A stretch of 64,000 nucleotides of DNA from CAVWSM01 sp963757805 (GTDB taxonomy: Bacteria > Actinomycetota > Actinomycetes > Jiangellales > Jiangellaceae). Of this stretch, positions 63,534 through 64,000 are shown piece after piece (position 1 is the stretch's first letter; every line of letters starts with the position of its first letter). The position numbers were made by a program, and so were the translations under genes. The notes under the pieces were generated by a model that worked only from the letters and a program-made list of their open reading frames with translations, made no database searches and was not told the DNA's origin. The stretch lies in NCBI GenBank assembly GCA_963757805.1, contig CAVWSM010000025.1:1-64000 (forward strand), written 5' to 3'.

Positions 63534-63566
63534 CCTGCACTCCTCCCCTATAGCGCCGGTCGCGTC

Positions 63567-64000
63567 TCACTGATCAGGGATCGGGTCGCCGATCGAGGCT
63601 CGCCACTCGTCGGCGCCGGCGTCGTACCGCAGCGGCGTCGGGAACGTCGCTCGGAAGTCTCCGTCGATGTCGAAGAAGGGAGCCAGCGCGGCGGGTGGCG
63701 GGCAGCCGATGAACGGAGCGCAGGCCGCCACACCGACATCTCTCGCCGACGACGCGGTGGTGATGTGGTAGTTGCCCGGCAACCCGTCGTGCCCCGGTGG
63801 AGGCGGATCGCCGCGGAAGAGCGACGTCTGGAACTCGCCGGCAAAGCCAGTGGGCGCCACCGAGATTTGGGTGGTGTAGACGAGCTTGAACGCCGGATCC
63901 CCGCCAACAACGTTGCTCGGGTGGTTGTCAGTGTTGACGGCCGTGCTGAGGAGCGAGAACCGTGGCATCAAGACGCCTGGTGTCCCGTAGACCTCGAGGT
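63567..64000 (-). CDS. Hypothetical protein, 5'-partial at window edge
   Basis: The frame is open from the right edge (reads LEVYGTPGVLMPRFSLLSTA) to TGA 63567. Visible segments: GGDPAFKLVYTTQISVAPTG, FAGEFQTSLFRGDPPPPGHD and FFDIDGDFRATFPTPLRYDA. A Pro-rich loop and two cysteines in ACAPFIGCPP are present. No family is recognised. It precedes the Tat-exported oxidase with a 33-nt gap, so it is probably part of the copper-oxidase operon and extracellular (inference). Confidence 0.65.
   Translation of the reverse strand, partial: LEVYGTPGVLMPRFSLLSTAVNTDNHPSNVVGGDPAFKLVYTTQISVAPTGFAGEFQTSLFRGDPPPPGHDGLPGNYHITTASSARDVGVAACAPFIGCPPPAALAPFFDIDGDFRATFPTPLRYDAGADEWRASIGDPIPDQ

Noticed and set aside
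1..64000. tRNA, rRNA, CRISPR or insertion sequences
   Set aside because: I looked for T-arm-like stretches, repeat-spacer arrays, transposase or integrase motifs and terminal inverted repeats and saw none that hold up.

Overview
High-GC DNA with GTG starts, tightly overlapping operons and a typically actinobacterial gene set: a mycothiol-dependent isomerase-family protein, a DosR/DosS-like pair, DUF222-HNH and ROK/HxlR/LuxR regulators. I place it in Actinomycetota, most likely a Nocardioidaceae-like soil or sediment organism (inference; no rRNA or tRNA gene is visible). No IS element, integrase, CRISPR array or tRNA was recognised.

Layout. 0-3.5 kb: frameshifted tail of a SulP anion permease, a small membrane protein, a truncated LuxR regulator and a frameshifted dodecin. 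3.5-10.7 kb: divergent amidoligase cluster (ATP-grasp, S51-like hydrolase and Fes-like esterase on minus; two more ATP-grasp genes and an M20 dipeptidase on plus). 10.7-13.4 kb: TetR-regulated hydrolase/EthD operon with a shared operator, plus a TetR remnant. 13.35-16.94 kb: second amidoligase module (ATP-grasp, esterase, GCS2 carboxylate-amine ligase). 17.2-24.6 kb: one glycoside-uptake operon (GH1, binding protein, two permeases, GH5, ROK). 24.6-29.2 kb: DinB/FmdB pair, then an aromatic ring-cleavage-product set (maleylacetate reductase, mycothiol-type isomerase, VOC protein, 3-oxoacid CoA-transferase). 29.5-35 kb: secreted GDPD-phytase fusion, ArsR remnant, sulfatase with its formylglycine-generating enzyme. 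35-39 kb: LUD protein, HxlR regulator, large LuxR regulator. 39.4-43.9 kb: HxlR/QorB pair, broken DUF222-HNH gene with direct repeats, DJ-1-like protein. 43.9-48 kb: SnoaL-OmpA-like protein, orphan kdpA, CorA. 48-54 kb: dormancy-type stress module (hydrolase, beta-propeller, CBS, two PPOX proteins, DevR-like regulator, DevS-like GAF kinase) with three DosR-like boxes. 54-64 kb: zinc alcohol dehydrogenase, OmpR-type two-component system, subtilase, and three multicopper-oxidase-like proteins, two of them lacking the canonical first-domain copper ligands.

How the genes work together. The best candidate for something new is the pair of amidoligase modules at 3.5-16.9 kb. Four ATP-grasp enzymes and one GCS2 ligase can form amide bonds, while two esterases, an S51-like hydrolase and an M20 dipeptidase can break ester or amide bonds. 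This suggests a make-and-recycle pathway for a non-ribosomal peptide-like compound whose structure cannot be read from the sequence. The DosR-like boxes lie 27-38 nt upstream of three start codons in the stress module. A separate 14-mer is shared by the leaders of the 55 kb two-component system and of a multicopper-oxidase gene.

Caution. At least ten genes carry one-base frameshifts, several at short homopolymer runs, so many 'pseudogene' calls may be sequence errors. They are marked as pseudogenes only because the frame is broken here.
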